Shown: positions 40,484 to 46,519, counted from the stretch's first letter. The stretch is 64,000 nt of DNA from Hoplostethus atlanticus (GCA_034670405.1 JAXDDX010000013.1:4293001-4357000), one strand, 5' to 3'. Program-made: numbers and translations. The notes: a model not told the origin generated them from the letters alone.

Positions 40484-43217
40484 CGACACTCTGCCCTCAA
40501 CAGACGTTGCCCTTCTGGAAGGATCTGCCTCAGCAGGGTGACCACCCTGCCCTGCACCGCTTCCTCCCACTTGTTTGGAACAATCGCGGCTGGAAGATTA
40601 GTCGGTAAACACTTGAGTCTCTCCGGGAATCGGCGATTTTTCGCGATCACAATAACAAAATGCAACATCAACCACTCCTGTCAATATTTGTGAGAACCTG
40701 CAATTTTGGAAAATAACCATAATTGTTCTGCATGGAAAGGACAAAACAACAGAGCAGTCAGCATGTGGAGCTTTACAGCGGGAGGAGATGGAGGAGATAG
40801 AGGGGGATTCATAATAAGAAGAATCAGTTTTCTAGTCTCTATTTATCTTGATTTATCCTTTGGTTTGCATCCTGTCAGTCAATACTTCCTCAAACATAAA
40901 TGGGCACTTCTGATATCACTTCTCTTAGCGATGTGATGCATATTGGTTATTTTATTGTAGAATAAGACACTTTTTATTTCATAAAATCTGTTCAAATTTT
41001 CTTTAAGTGATTATTTGCAAGTAAAAGTCAACTAGGATATGCATCATTTATCTCCCCAAAAATGCACTGAGTGGTAGCAAATCCTTCAGTAGCTTATCAG
41101 TCCATATTGGTCAAACTGCTCATTTCCAGTTCTGCTATTGATTTGGAATTGGAACTGCTGGCCTCCCTGTGTTTGCATACTATCCTATCCAATGTGATCA
41201 ATGTGTTCAGATCAGCCGCGAGACAGCGAGGGAGGATGTGAGCAACATTATGGAGAAGTGATGACATGGGATGAGTATGTACACACACACACACACACTC
41301 ACATTTATACAAGGCAATATCCTGAGGTCTTGAGGGGTGTTAGCACCTTTGGTATTAACCATGGCATTCAGAAAGGCTTGAACGTTGCATTCATGTCCTC
41401 TGTTAATAATCCGTCTAAACGACTTTGACTTTGTCTGAAGCCGTCAAGACGCCAAGATTGAAGTTTTCCGTAGACTTTGGCTGCTCCCGATCAGCTTTTT
41501 TTCACACTGAACACAGTGAAGTAGTGACGACACATCTGAGTCCATGTTTTACAGCGAACCAAACATCGCAAAGTCAACCGCAGACCAAAACTCCAGCGAG
41601 TAGTTGTGTCCTGCGTATTTAAAAGCTGAGCAAAACAGTATTTTCTGGTAGTATTTCTGTCTGATTCTTCAGTTTGATACTATTAGTTTGATTTATATCA
41701 GCCTAAAAAGTGTTTTGACCTCAAAGTTTTCACCACGAGCATCATTTCCTCTTAAAAAATAAATAACTTTAAGTGTGTCCCATGCTGTCTAATGACTATG
41801 CTCTGATTAAAGGACATTGCTAAACTTTTAATCAAAGTGTCACAAGAACCCATCAACCGCCCCAAGCCCGATCACACAGCAACAGACTCCGCAGAAGAGC
41901 AACAAAACAGCACGCCAGTTCATTATCACAACTCCTTATTGCCAAATAAGTTTCCTCTAACCACCATCCTCTGTAGCGTTGCCATATGAATCCCCAGCAT
42001 GTCTTGGGAGGAGACTGGGCTGAGCTGAGGACAATAATTATGTGGTGAATTGTCAAATATTCCTCATTCTTCCATCCCCAAAATCACATTAGCAACGGTT
42101 GAGTCTGACCCAGTGAGCTGGAAAAACAGCTTTTTATTTATTGATGTCAAAGCAGTTAGAGGAAAAAAGTTCAACCAGTAGGTCAAGTGCAAACTAGAAG
42201 CTGTGGTTTCCCTGCAAGATCACCACACTACTTACTACTGTAAACTTCAGGTCTAATGTGTGCAGGAGTTGGTATTAATACCGAGCATGCACGGAGCAGC
42301 ATGCACCAGTGCTGCAAGGCTCTAGGTTCCCAGATTGGAAACAGCTTTTGGAAGGGCGGAGGGGGGGGGGGTCCGCTTCCTGCACCCTGACCGCATCTCC
42401 CTGTTCAGCTGTGGGATGAATATGGATATCTGCGCCAATTATCAGATTTAGGAACTGCTAAATGGTGCTAATATATATATGACTTCACCTACTGCTACTA
42501 GCGACTGTTTGCATGGTGTTATATGTTTCAGATAAATGAACTATCAAACTTTTGGGAATGTTTACTGCAGTTTCTGGGTTGTCTTTTTCACTTAATTGCC
42601 GCACTAAACGTTTTGCGCACGTTTTAAAATACATCGAATTGGTTTTACACAGTGAAATCTCAGCCTCTCTGTCGACTCACACACGCCCTCTAACCATTTG
42701 CTCATACTTTACACGCAGAGTCGGACGAGATCACTTTTTTTTATCTCTGCATGCTGGAAATGTGGGTGCGTAATGTTCGCGTAAAGTTTCCAAAAGGTGC
42801 CCCCCCCCACCCCCCGTCCCCCCAGTTGCACAACTTACCGATGGACACCAACTTTATGTGTTCCCTCTCCAGGAATTCCAGCGCGACGGACACGTTTTCC
42901 AGCTTCATCTGTCTGAAGTTGGGTCTGCCGTGGTACTTTCTGTACATTTTCTTCTGGCTGAGAACCTCCAGCAGCCCGATGAGCTTCAGCCCGTCGCTCA
43001 GGTCCTTCTGCAGGTCGTTGATCCGCTTGTTGAGGCACTTGAGGTGCTCGTTGCACCACCGGGTGAAGGTGTTCTGCTGGATCTTCTTCCAGGGAGCATC
43101 CTCGGCCAGGTCTTTCTCGGTGGCCGGCATCTCCTCCTCTTCCTCCCCGTTGTTGGTGCCCTGGTAGTACTGCGGCTGCAGCTGCTGCTGCTCGTAGTAA
43201 CTGTTATTGCTCATCAT
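235..43217 (-). CDS. flnc: filamin-C, 5' part (exons 1-25), continues off the left edge
   Basis: Filamin-C is a large actin-crosslinking protein of striated muscle, acting at Z-discs, sarcolemma and intercalated discs. Twenty-five exons joined with consistent splice phases give about 1,494 residues: a short N-terminal extension, CH1 and CH2 (actin-binding domain, roughly residues 30-265), then Ig-like filamin repeats 1-12 and the start of 13. Most repeats show the A-strand signature GPGL/GPGV and the closing motif P.SPF. The paralogue choice (C rather than A or B) rests on stretches as I remember human [17 protein letters not shown] in CH2, [17 protein letters not shown] in repeat 6, [10 protein letters not shown] in repeat 11 and the N-terminal [15 protein letters not shown]. 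The upstream neighbour is ccdc136, as in human. Two exons carry single-base insertions relative to the conserved frame (see findings). A full filamin has about 24 repeats, so roughly 45% of the protein lies beyond the window. Whether this is flnca or flncb is not decidable here. Confidence 0.95.
530..690 (-). CDS. flnc: flnc exon 24: repeat 12
   Basis: 161 nt. It encodes [28 protein letters not shown] and [18 protein letters not shown], the bulk of repeat 12. Acceptor cctcag/g, donor ccag/gtacag, phase 2 in, phase 1 out. Confidence 0.93.
691..1063 (-). other. flnc intron 23
   Basis: 373 nt of AT-rich intron between exons 23 and 24. I see no repeat family or conserved element in it. Confidence 0.8.
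1064..1229 (-). CDS. flnc: flnc exon 23: end of repeat 11, start of repeat 12; three extra bases
   Basis: 166 nt, acceptor tgcag/gt, donor ccag/gtaccg. It opens with [20 protein letters not shown]. The conserved sequence then needs three one-base frame changes, at about 1164-1167, 1103-1106 and 1075-1078. With them it reads [26 protein letters not shown] and VETR. Read literally the exon is open throughout but gives about 33 unrelated residues in the middle. Filamin homology predicts 163 nt, so the excess is exactly three. Confidence 0.88.
1230..2384 (-). other. flnc intron 22
   Basis: 1.16 kb. It holds one long (GT)40 tract and a purine-rich tract (about 1568-1670). The rest, 1680-2384, is unremarkable; open frames here are shadows of low-complexity sequence. 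Confidence 0.8.
1486..1566. repeat. (GT)40 microsatellite
   Basis: An uninterrupted 81-base GT run in flnc intron 22, followed by a GA-rich stretch. Confidence 0.98.
2385..2558 (-). CDS. flnc: flnc exon 22: repeat 11
   Basis: 174 nt. It encodes [37 protein letters not shown] and [20 protein letters not shown] is characteristic of filamin-C repeat 11. Acceptor gcacag/gag, donor gacg/gtgagg, phase 1 in and out. A Tc1-like relic begins about 50 nt upstream of the acceptor. Confidence 0.92.
2559..4182 (-). other. flnc intron 21
   Basis: 1.62 kb. The first 0.7 kb is occupied by a Tc1-like transposon relic. From 3250 to 4182 I see nothing recognisable. Confidence 0.8.
2605..3245 (+). mobile_element. 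internally deleted Tc1/mariner-like element
   Basis: Terminal inverted repeats are visible: acaaaataatgg with caccacatga on the left (2618-2644) and its reverse complement at 3212-3232. The arms extend inward through ctttgaagtaactaaatca on both sides. Between them an open plus-strand stretch (about 2940-3175) reads like the N-terminal helix-turn-helix part of a Tc1 transposase: [20 protein letters not shown] then [11 protein letters not shown] and [14 protein letters not shown]. The catalytic DDE region is missing, so the copy is dead. Length about 640 bp against about 1.6 kb for an intact element. The exact outer ends are blurred, mainly on the left. Confidence 0.8.
4183..4781 (-). CDS. flnc: flnc exon 21: repeats 9 and 10, start of repeat 11; one extra base
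   Basis: This is the longest exon (599 nt). It encodes [19 protein letters not shown] (repeat 9), [19 protein letters not shown] (repeat 10) and [16 protein letters not shown] (start of repeat 11). The frame is open from the acceptor (gccag/gtt) to LGLTVEGP at about 4671. It then shifts by +1 in a ggggcccc block at 4667-4674, and the conserved reading (CEAKIE, later [17 protein letters not shown]) resumes in the next frame to the donor agag/gtgaga. Expected length from flanking phases is 598, so exactly one base is surplus. Read literally, the insertion would end translation at a stop near 4503. Confidence 0.9.
4917..5035 (+). mobile_element. terminal fragment of a Tc1-like transposon
   Basis: The stretch from ttttttggtg through ctattattctacaatgtgg, and ending tgtccaaacttttgactgc, matches the 3' terminus of common fish Tc1-like elements as I know it. 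Only this end is present; the left inverted repeat and transposase are absent. Confidence 0.65.
6262..6420. repeat. dispersed repeat with agctttatttata / aaagtgctttac core
   Basis: The pair aagctttatttatagagcac and cacaaagtgctttacaaaa is a recurrent fish repeat signature, followed by an A-rich tail. Family assignment (SINE or LINE tail) is uncertain. Confidence 0.5.
6637..6899 (-). CDS. flnc: flnc exon 20: repeat 8 and first residues of repeat 9
   Basis: 263 nt. It encodes [20 protein letters not shown] then [34 protein letters not shown]. The acceptor is cacag/ag; using the alternative cacagag would give an immediate stop. Donor aaag/gtgcgt, phase 0. Confidence 0.92.
6900..7890 (-). other. 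flnc intron 19
   Basis: 991 nt. A short direct repeat, tttgtac three times, sits at 7685-7705. No recognisable element otherwise. Confidence 0.75.
7891..8008 (-). CDS. flnc: flnc exon 19: end of repeat 7, start of repeat 8
   Basis: 118 nt. It encodes [20 protein letters not shown], then [16 protein letters not shown], which opens repeat 8. Acceptor tctcag/gga, donor aaca/gtgagt, phase 1. Confidence 0.92.
8126..8295 (-). CDS. flnc: flnc exon 18: repeat 7
   Basis: 170 nt. It encodes [20 protein letters not shown] then [19 protein letters not shown] and RYTAVQQ. Acceptor accaag/gt, donor acag/gtaaaa, phase 0. Confidence 0.93.
8296..8922 (-). other. flnc intron 17
   Basis: 627 nt without a recognisable repeat or conserved element. 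Confidence 0.75.
8923..9013 (-). CDS. flnc: flnc exon 17: end of repeat 6, start of repeat 7
   Basis: 91 nt. It encodes [19 protein letters not shown] and [12 protein letters not shown]. Acceptor aaacag/gaa, donor acag/gtgagt, phase 1 out. Confidence 0.93.
9104..9264 (-). CDS. flnc: flnc exon 16: repeat 6
   Basis: 161 nt. It encodes [20 protein letters not shown] then [17 protein letters not shown] and [10 protein letters not shown]. This stretch is one of the best paralogue markers for filamin-C. Acceptor tcccag/gt, donor tcag/gtgaga, phase 0. Confidence 0.95.
9316..9625 (+). mobile_element. Rex1/L2-type LINE relic filling flnc intron 15
   Basis: On the plus strand 9318-9358 reads [13 protein letters not shown], the YADD catalytic box of non-LTR reverse transcriptases. 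After a deletion, 9391-9500 reads [20 protein letters not shown] then [12 protein letters not shown], typical of the C-terminal end of Rex1/L2-clade ORF2. The 3' part (tggtagggggatccctctct, then cctcccaaggttt) resembles the 3'UTR of that clade. It is 5'-truncated and internally deleted, and antisense to flnc. It leaves about 50 nt on one side and a dozen on the other of the 372-nt intron. Confidence 0.8.
9637..9760 (-). CDS. flnc: flnc exon 15: start of repeat 6
   Basis: 124 nt. It encodes [20 protein letters not shown] and [18 protein letters not shown]. Acceptor attcag/gtg, donor caag/gttagc. The donor lies about a dozen bases from the end of a LINE relic that fills the downstream intron. 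Confidence 0.93.
9761..10140 (-). other. flnc intron 14
   Basis: 380 nt, AT-rich, nothing recognised. Confidence 0.75.
10141..10284 (-). CDS. flnc: flnc exon 14: repeat 5
   Basis: 144 nt, 48 codons. It encodes [20 protein letters not shown] through [21 protein letters not shown], finishing repeat 5. Acceptor ttcatag/gat, donor cagg/gtacag. Confidence 0.92.
10385..10498 (-). CDS. flnc: flnc exon 13: repeat 5
   Basis: 114 nt, 38 codons. It encodes [20 protein letters not shown] and [13 protein letters not shown], the opening half of repeat 5. Acceptor ccttag/gtg, donor tcag/gtttga. Confidence 0.92.
10499..10872 (-). other. flnc intron 12
   Basis: 374 nt, nothing recognised. Confidence 0.75.
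10873..11066 (-). CDS. flnc: flnc exon 12: repeat 4
   Basis: 194 nt. It encodes [20 protein letters not shown] through [16 protein letters not shown], completing repeat 4. Acceptor ttgcag/gt, donor gaag/gttaga, phase 0 out. Confidence 0.93.
11273..11409 (-). CDS. flnc: flnc exon 11: end of repeat 3, start of repeat 4
   Basis: 137 nt. It encodes [14 protein letters not shown], closing repeat 3, then [20 protein letters not shown] and [11 protein letters not shown] of repeat 4. Acceptor cttcag/t, donor ctgg/gtacgt, phase 1 out. Confidence 0.93.
11410..11908 (-). other. flnc intron 10
   Basis: 499 nt, AT-rich with a short direct/inverted motif around caactcaaatgatttgagttg (11758-11778), a 21-base near-palindrome. 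Nothing else recognised. Confidence 0.75.
11909..12035 (-). CDS. flnc: flnc exon 10: repeat 3
   Basis: 127 nt. It encodes [20 protein letters not shown] and [16 protein letters not shown]. The acceptor is cttcag/ag, which joins to exon 9 to give a Lys codon; donor gcag/gttaga, phase 2. Confidence 0.91.
12164..12301 (-). CDS. flnc: flnc exon 9: repeat 3
   Basis: 138 nt. It encodes [18 protein letters not shown], the diagnostic repeat 3 opening with the Cys-containing [13 protein letters not shown] shared by filamins, then [19 protein letters not shown]. Acceptor gcatag/cc, donor ccaa/gtgagt, phase 1. Confidence 0.93.
12375..12465. repeat. CCCTAA-rich dispersed repeat, copy 1
   Basis: acttctgtccttatgaggaa and then ccctaaccctaaccctaaacc. 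It shares its order of motifs with copies at 13165-13383 and, inverted, 61610-61945. It is interstitial and linked to CA repeats, so it is not a telomere. Confidence 0.55.
13165..13383. repeat. CCCTAA-rich dispersed repeat, copy 2, with (CA)n end
   Basis: taaccctaaacccaaatc, then gaagaccagccaaattgacc, ccccaaaatgttcttgagga, and a pure CA run at 13338-13383. Motif order is shared with copies 1 and 3. Confidence 0.6.
15390..15590 (-). CDS. flnc: flnc exon 8: repeat 2
   Basis: 201 nt. It encodes [20 protein letters not shown] through [16 protein letters not shown], the rest of Ig repeat 2. Acceptor caccag/ggg, donor gagg/gtaggt, phase 1 in and out. Confidence 0.93.
15591..16188 (-). other. flnc intron 7
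   Basis: 598 nt, containing a TTAA-flanked MITE (15778-15915). The remainder is unremarkable. Confidence 0.75.
15778..15915. mobile_element. TTAA-flanked MITE (piggyBac-like termini)
   Basis: 138 bp bounded by TTAA on both sides, with terminal repeats AGGTGCAATAAG and, inverted, AGGGACAATTAAG. TTAA duplication is typical of piggyBac-type elements. Similar ttaaaggtgc starts occur at 54594 and 57558. Confidence 0.5.
16189..16351 (-). CDS. flnc: flnc exon 7: end of repeat 1, start of repeat 2
   Basis: 163 nt. It encodes [19 protein letters not shown], closing repeat 1, then [18 protein letters not shown] and TYFDIYTAG of repeat 2. Acceptor tcccag/gtt, donor gcag/gtatat; ends in phase 1. Confidence 0.93.
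16436..16513 (-). CDS. flnc: flnc exon 6: repeat 1
   Basis: 78 nt, 26 codons, phase 0 on both sides. It encodes [18 protein letters not shown] and PKVEGLHQ in repeat 1. Acceptor acttag/gcc, donor atcaa/gtaagc. Confidence 0.92.
16621..16739 (-). CDS. flnc: flnc exon 5: repeat 1
   Basis: 119 nt. It encodes [20 protein letters not shown], then [18 protein letters not shown] of Ig repeat 1. Acceptor tgtaag/gt, donor ggag/gtggga, ends in phase 0. Confidence 0.93.
16740..17659 (-). other. flnc intron 4
   Basis: 920 nt without a recognised element. Confidence 0.75.
17660..17810 (-). CDS. flnc: flnc exon 4: end of CH2, linker, first residues of repeat 1
   Basis: 151 nt with acceptor ctgtag/gtgatc and donor ccag/gtaggc. 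It encodes [18 protein letters not shown] then [17 protein letters not shown], the end of the actin-binding domain, and AKAYGP that opens Ig repeat 1. Ends in phase 1. Confidence 0.94.
17811..20241 (-). other. flnc intron 3
   Basis: 2.4 kb. It holds CA microsatellites (18444-18485, 19768-19790, 19849-19868) and a short GA tract near 18174. No recognisable transposon or conserved element. Confidence 0.7.
18444..18485. repeat. (CA)n microsatellite
   Basis: 42 bases of perfect CA in flnc intron 3. Confidence 0.97.
20242..20339 (-). CDS. flnc: flnc exon 3: CH2
   Basis: 98 nt, acceptor ctccag/gt, donor gcag/gtaacg. It encodes [17 protein letters not shown] and the conserved [11 protein letters not shown] of CH2. 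The exon ends in phase 0. Confidence 0.94.
20900..20978 (+). mobile_element. terminal fragment of a Tc1/mariner-like element
   Basis: atgcctaagacttttgcata and then gtactgtatacagtata is a classic Tc1-like inverted-repeat end. No partner repeat is seen nearby. Confidence 0.6.
20996..21055. repeat. (AAC)20 microsatellite
   Basis: About 60 bases of uninterrupted ACA/AAC trinucleotide repeat. Confidence 0.97.
25633..26096. mobile_element. hAT-like foldback MITE, 464 bp
   Basis: Ends are ggctacgttcacactgcag and, inverted, ctgcagtgtgaacgcagcc: 19-base terminal repeats with one mismatch. The interior has no coding capacity. A clear target-site duplication is not visible, so the superfamily call comes from the terminal motif only. 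Confidence 0.7.
26292..26540 (-). CDS. flnc: flnc exon 2: end of CH1, first part of CH2
   Basis: Acceptor ccccag/ac and donor cctg/gtaag. It encodes [17 protein letters not shown], closing CH1, then the linker with [13 protein letters not shown] and the CH2 opening [15 protein letters not shown] and [15 protein letters not shown]. Length 249 nt, phase 1 in and 1 out. It lies 16.3 kb from exon 1. Confidence 0.95.
27287..27538. mobile_element. TTAA-flanked MITE, 252 bp
   Basis: Bounded by TTAA, with termini ttaaagctgcgcta and, inverted, tagtgcagctttaa (one mismatch over 14). No coding capacity. Pattern fits a piggyBac-like non-autonomous element. Confidence 0.6.
28207..28342. mobile_element. 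TTAA-flanked MITE, 136 bp
   Basis: Bounded by TTAA, termini aggaatacagcgag and, inverted, aggaatgcagtgaa. Its core cgatctaccggggacac recurs with few changes at about 61314-61350, so the family is dispersed. Confidence 0.6.
29625..29970. repeat. modular dispersed repeat, copy 1
   Basis: Two internal versions of a module with gggaatgatgcacctc and a later cactggttagcc/gggggcgctac box, about 180 bp apart, ending in gcatcattcatgggggacga. Homologous to 38345-38650. Confidence 0.6.
30786..30950. repeat. dispersed repeat, copy 1 (ctaaagggctgaacagtctgg family)
   Basis: ctaaagggctgaacagtctg, tgtaaaattccc and atgatattccagga in the same order as at 51262-51473. It looks like an old DNA element with a gggttcccac terminus. 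Confidence 0.5.
32007..32249. repeat. two (TG)n microsatellites
   Basis: Perfect TG runs at 32007-32048 and 32186-32248 separated by unique sequence in flnc intron 1. Confidence 0.95.
32905..33085. repeat. two (CA)n microsatellites
   Basis: Perfect CA runs at 32905-32953 and 33042-33085. Confidence 0.95.
33250..33335 (-). mobile_element. hAT-like transposon end
   Basis: On the minus strand it begins cagtggttctcaaactgggg, a familiar hAT-type terminus. It shares the tattgctcattttgc.ggaa segment with 45965-46080. Confidence 0.55.
33821..34289. repeat. three CA/GT microsatellites and a CCCCAC tract
   Basis: (GT) at 33821-33861, (CA) at 33990-34015, a C-rich CCCCAC tract at 34076-34113 and (CA) at 34246-34289. 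Confidence 0.93.
35343..35426. repeat. two (GAAA)n tracts
   Basis: GAAA runs at 35343-35370 and 35396-35425 in the same orientation, 25 bases apart. Confidence 0.95.
37745..37827. repeat. (GATA)20 microsatellite
   Basis: About 83 bases of uninterrupted GATA repeat in flnc intron 1. Confidence 0.98.
37994..38028. repeat. (GT)n microsatellite
   Basis: A perfect GT run; a (GA)n tract follows at 38112-38130 and a short poly(G) at about 38149-38158. Confidence 0.95.
38345..38650. repeat. modular dispersed repeat, copy 2
   Basis: Two modules (starting near 38355 and 38500, about 146 bp apart), each with gataatgatgcatctcacc- or gggaatgatgcagctcacc-type sequence and a ggcctaaggggggcgctac-type box. 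It ends tatgattcatgggggatcac. Homologous to 29625-29970. Confidence 0.6.
38930..39250. repeat. (GA)n and (CA)n microsatellites
   Basis: (GA) at 38930-38962 and (CA) at 39199-39250. Confidence 0.95.
40440..40479. repeat. (GT)n microsatellite
   Basis: A 40-base perfect GT run in flnc intron 1. Confidence 0.97.
42839..43217 (-). CDS. flnc: flnc exon 1: start codon, N-terminal extension, most of CH1
   Basis: Two tandem ATGs (43217 and 43214) open the frame; the Met-Met start matches human FLNC as I recall it. Residues 1-30 are rich in Gln, Tyr, Asn and Glu and are likely disordered. CH1 follows with [16 protein letters not shown] and [16 protein letters not shown] (actin-binding site 1). The donor is cg/gtaagttg at 42838-42837. 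The exon is 379 nt and leaves phase 1 (G of an Asp codon completed in exon 2). Local sequence is GC-rich, as expected for a promoter-proximal exon. Confidence 0.95.
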
Positions 43218-43500
43218 GTTGCGCTCCGTTGCGCCTTTTTATACCGCGATCAGTGGGACGCAAACAAAGGGGGGAGAAAAAAAACTTGTTGCGGGGCAGT
43301 GCCAAGCCCACTGGGAGCGACAAACTTCAAGATTTAAAAAAAAAAAGAGTGGTGCCGCTACAATACTCGTGAAAGCACGCGCTCCGGTTAGTGCGCTGAT
43401 CAATAAAATAATCGTTTTATCCTCTTAGCCTCCTCATCGGCTCGTTTGCTGATAAAGCAGCGAGGAAAGTAGCAGCAGAAGTAGTAGTAGTAGTATTTGA
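43218..43500 (-). promoter_or_regulatory. flnc: flnc 5' flank / 5'UTR region with a TATA-like motif
   Basis: A TATAAAAA motif on the minus strand occupies 43243-43236, only about 19 bases before the first ATG. A TATA box normally sits 25-30 bases upstream of the start site. This one would therefore place initiation at the start codon itself and is unlikely to be the main core promoter. GC-rich sequence continues to about 43,830. The transcription start cannot be fixed from sequence. Confidence 0.4.
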
Positions 43501-45284
43501 GAATAGTTGTCGTCTGTCCCCCGCGGACAGACGCCCTTAGTCCGGGATGACAGATGTGCTGGTCTGACTGGCCGGGGCGGCTGGTGGCGCCTTGGAGGGC
43601 CTGGTGAGGGCAGGGACACTGGGTGGGTAAATGAAGCTCCGGGCCAGACGGGAGTTTTAAAAGCTCGGCGTCACTCCCCCCGGACTCCCAGGAATGCCCC
43701 TGTCATGACCATATACAACTACAGGATGGGTATTCTCTAATCCTACGGAGATAGGGAGAGCGGAGCCCATTGGGTAACGCCTGAGAAGGCGGGGGCGGTG
43801 ACTGGCCTGACCCGGGGCTCCGGAGCAGCGGTGACACCTCCGCTTATTTTTAGCGCCTCCAAAGTGGGAGAGCTGGGTCCGTTGTAAAATGGCCCCGTGA
43901 AGCCGGTAATAATTGGCCTATGAGAGGGAAAACATGACCTCATCTCTGGACGTCCAACCAGAATATCCATCCATAAAAAACACCAGTATTTATTGATGAG
44001 ATTGGCCAAGAGATTAATTAGGAAAGAATTAGATCAAAGTAATTTAATAATAAAATTTAATAAAACGTTTATGGAAGTAGCAGAGACCTTGACAAGCCAC
44101 CAGAACCTTGTTAACTGGAGCTTTGGTGGCTTACAAGTTGATATTTTATTTAAAGGTTTACATAATGCTTTATATTGAACAAGAATCATGTCACAACCCT
44201 TGTTCAAAATAAGTATATTTAATACTGAAGATACATTGGCATAAGGTGAGAGTTTTAAAGGGAATATATTTTGGGTGGTGTAAAAATGATCGAAAGTCAA
44301 TATTCAACATTTAATTGCACATATGTGTAACTGCAGAGCACAGAGGAAGGCTCTGAGGCTCTAACATGGTGTTTACTGACTGTGTTGAGACAAACCAAAT
44401 AGGCCTAGTGACTTTCTATGAGGACAATGACACATATTCATACCAATGCTATTCATTAAAGGAATACATAGTGTATGCCAAAGTGTTAACATGAAGCCTA
44501 CTACCACCTAACATAGTGTATGATCAAATTTAGGCAGCTGAAATGACAGAAACACGGAAGCAGCTGAGGGGGTACAAATAGTGGGAACTGGTTAGTGATT
44601 GGTTTCTGGAGAGGGTGAAAGGGGAGGAGAAAAGAGCACGGGCTAACGTGATTGGACGATGCAGAGCTGGGGGCGTGTTCAGCTCCAGCTGACAGAACCA
44701 TGAATGAGGGAGGAGGTAGCCTTCCTGATTGAACTTACGCTAAACTCCATAACACTTTACAGAAAAGCAATGTATAGACAATGACCTGTGTCTATGACAG
44801 TCTCGTCCAGGATCTGGTGATGTGACCTTTGACCTATGACGTGGGCGCCACAATAAGAGTCAAGGGCCAGAGATATATCAGAGACATTGAGTCATGGCCT
44901 CTTTAGTCACTACTGGTTTCCATAGGTCAAGTGTTAGCTCAAACTAATATTGTATTTAGTATTTATCTCTTATTTCAGTGATAAATCAAAGTCTGGTGAC
45001 AGTCACATATGGGCAGTACTCCTACTACATAGAATTCAAACATGTATTAACTATTTTGTGTATTTAGCGATCTATAATTATCATGTCTGAAAAGTCATCA
45101 TGTAGTTTTGGCTACAACAAGAAAAGTCTGAATTTTGTGTATGTGTGTTTTAAATATACTGAAGTCCTTTTTTTATCATCATTCTATTTTCAAAAGAATC
45201 AGTTTCAAAAGGAAAAAGTGAGAATTTCCAAGCTTTTTTTTCCAAGCCCTTTGTAAATCTCTGTTATATCATCTGATTCTAAAA

Positions 45285-45375
45285 TGTCTATCCCCCGGCC
45301 CTCGGCCCAATGCATGCTGGGATAGGCTCCAGCCCCCCACCACCCTGAAAAGGATCAAGAGGTAGAGAAAACACA
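45285..45375. repeat. dispersed fish repeat tail (tgctgggataggctccagc)
   Basis: catgctgggataggctccag, then ccctgaaaaggatcaagagg, is a widespread fish repeat signature, probably a non-LTR element tail. A second copy lies at about 61026-61085. Confidence 0.5.
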
Positions 45376-45964
45376 TAAAATGGATCTCCTGTCTCTCTCC
45401 ACTGTGACTATCAAATAAAGGCAATAATGCCCCCAAAAACAACAAATAAGCTGAAGAAAAGAAAATGAGATTGAATAAATGTGTTATGATATTTGATGAT
45501 TTGATTTTATGATATTTACCCAAACCAAGAAACACAAATACTCTTCACTATCCACAAATACTCATTTCCATTCTTATTGCTATTCGTCCTGTCATATCTT
45601 TCTGAATCAGTCAGCTTTCAACTTTACAGAACACAAAAAGGTAGGATTTGGTTTGTTGATTGAAGGTTGTCTCTCACTGTTTCAAAGAAGTCACACACAC
45701 ACACACACACACAGTCTGAAAATATGTCCATCTGGCCCCCTATATGGTGGCTGAGCTCTCAAAAGGGATCCCTATAGCAGTGTACTAAATCTACTGCTAC
45801 ACACCCGTCTGAATGACTCATGGTAGCTTGATCTGCACTCAGATGATTCAAATAAATGATGGTCGTACCACTCAGGAGTTCAGAGAGTGATTAATGGAGG
45901 AAATGTGTAATAATAGTGAGAGTGAACAATAATAAAGTGATTAAAAGAGTCATTCCTGTTTATT

Positions 45965-46082
45965 ATAGTGAAGTTTTAACTATTGCTCATTTTGCTGGAA
46001 CCCCCTAACAGACCCCTGAAGCCCCTTCGAGGACCCCTGGACCCCCCGAAAGGGTCCCCGGACCCCACTTTTGACAGCCAAT
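45965..46082. repeat. hAT-like fragment with GGGGTCC/GGACCCC blocks
   Basis: Starts tattgctcattttgctggaa, as at 33250-33335, followed by repeated gacccctg/ggacccc blocks. Confidence 0.5.
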
Positions 46083-46180
46083 GTATCATGTTGTTATTGT
46101 GTGTAATGTGTCAGTCCGTTGTGTGGAGTCTCCTCTTGTAATGTATCTGGGTGAGAGGCTTTGACACTGAGCACTCCATC

Positions 46181-46186
<6 letters not shown>

Positions 46187-46219
<33 letters not shown>
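46187..46219. repeat. (TA)n tract
   Basis: About 33 bases of alternating TA. Confidence 0.95.
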
Positions 46220-46223
<4 letters not shown>

Positions 46224-46519
46224 GCAGTGCAGGAGAGCGACAGAGTGAGGAGAATAACACCTAGACTTTGCAATGAGGCCCATGAAAGAGTTGAAACAAA
46301 AATACACTTTTCAGCTGTAATGTAAAGCTTTATGTCCGGTGTAAACTGGGCTCAGCTCCTCACCCGTCTCGGCAGCATCCGTACTATGGATGGTGGTGGC
46401 AGCATCGTTAAATGTTTTCACTTTGTCATTCAGGGGATATTTGGTGTAGATTGTTGCCATATTCACAAATCACACAGCAGTAACACATACGAGCGACGTG
46501 AAAGGCAAGGATAAACTAC

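Larger units (their letters stand above)
26541..42838 (-). other. flnc intron 1 (16.3 kb)
   Basis: The largest intron of the gene here. It contains at least twelve dinucleotide or tetranucleotide microsatellites, two TTAA-flanked MITEs (27287-27538, 28207-28342), two copies of a modular repeat (29625-29970, 38345-38650), one copy of a ttccac/ggaat repeat (30786-30950) and a hAT-like end (33250-33335). Remaining stretches (28.4-29.6, 31.0-32.0, 34.3-37.7 and 40.5-42.8 kb) show no recognisable feature. Intron 1 could hold muscle enhancers, but I see no conclusive motif cluster. Confidence 0.7.
43501..46504. other. intergenic region between ccdc136 and flnc
   Basis: About 3 kb separating two genes in the same orientation; it must include distal promoter sequence of flnc. 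It holds an RTE/SINE-like tail (about 45285-45375), a hAT-like fragment (45965-46080), a CA tract (45691-45713) and an AT tract (46187-46219). No gene is seen. Confidence 0.65.

Noticed and set aside
235..43217. Filamin-B with SLMAP as upstream neighbour
   Set aside because: First considered because SLMAP also has coiled coil and a tail anchor and lies next to FLNB. Filamin-C-specific stretches (CH2 linker, repeat 6, repeat 11) and the CCDC136-specific coil sequences fit FLNC-CCDC136 synteny better.
42751..43337. Plus-strand open frames of 138 and 159 residues
   Set aside because: Antisense shadows of flnc exon 1, hydrophobic only because of complementary codon bias.
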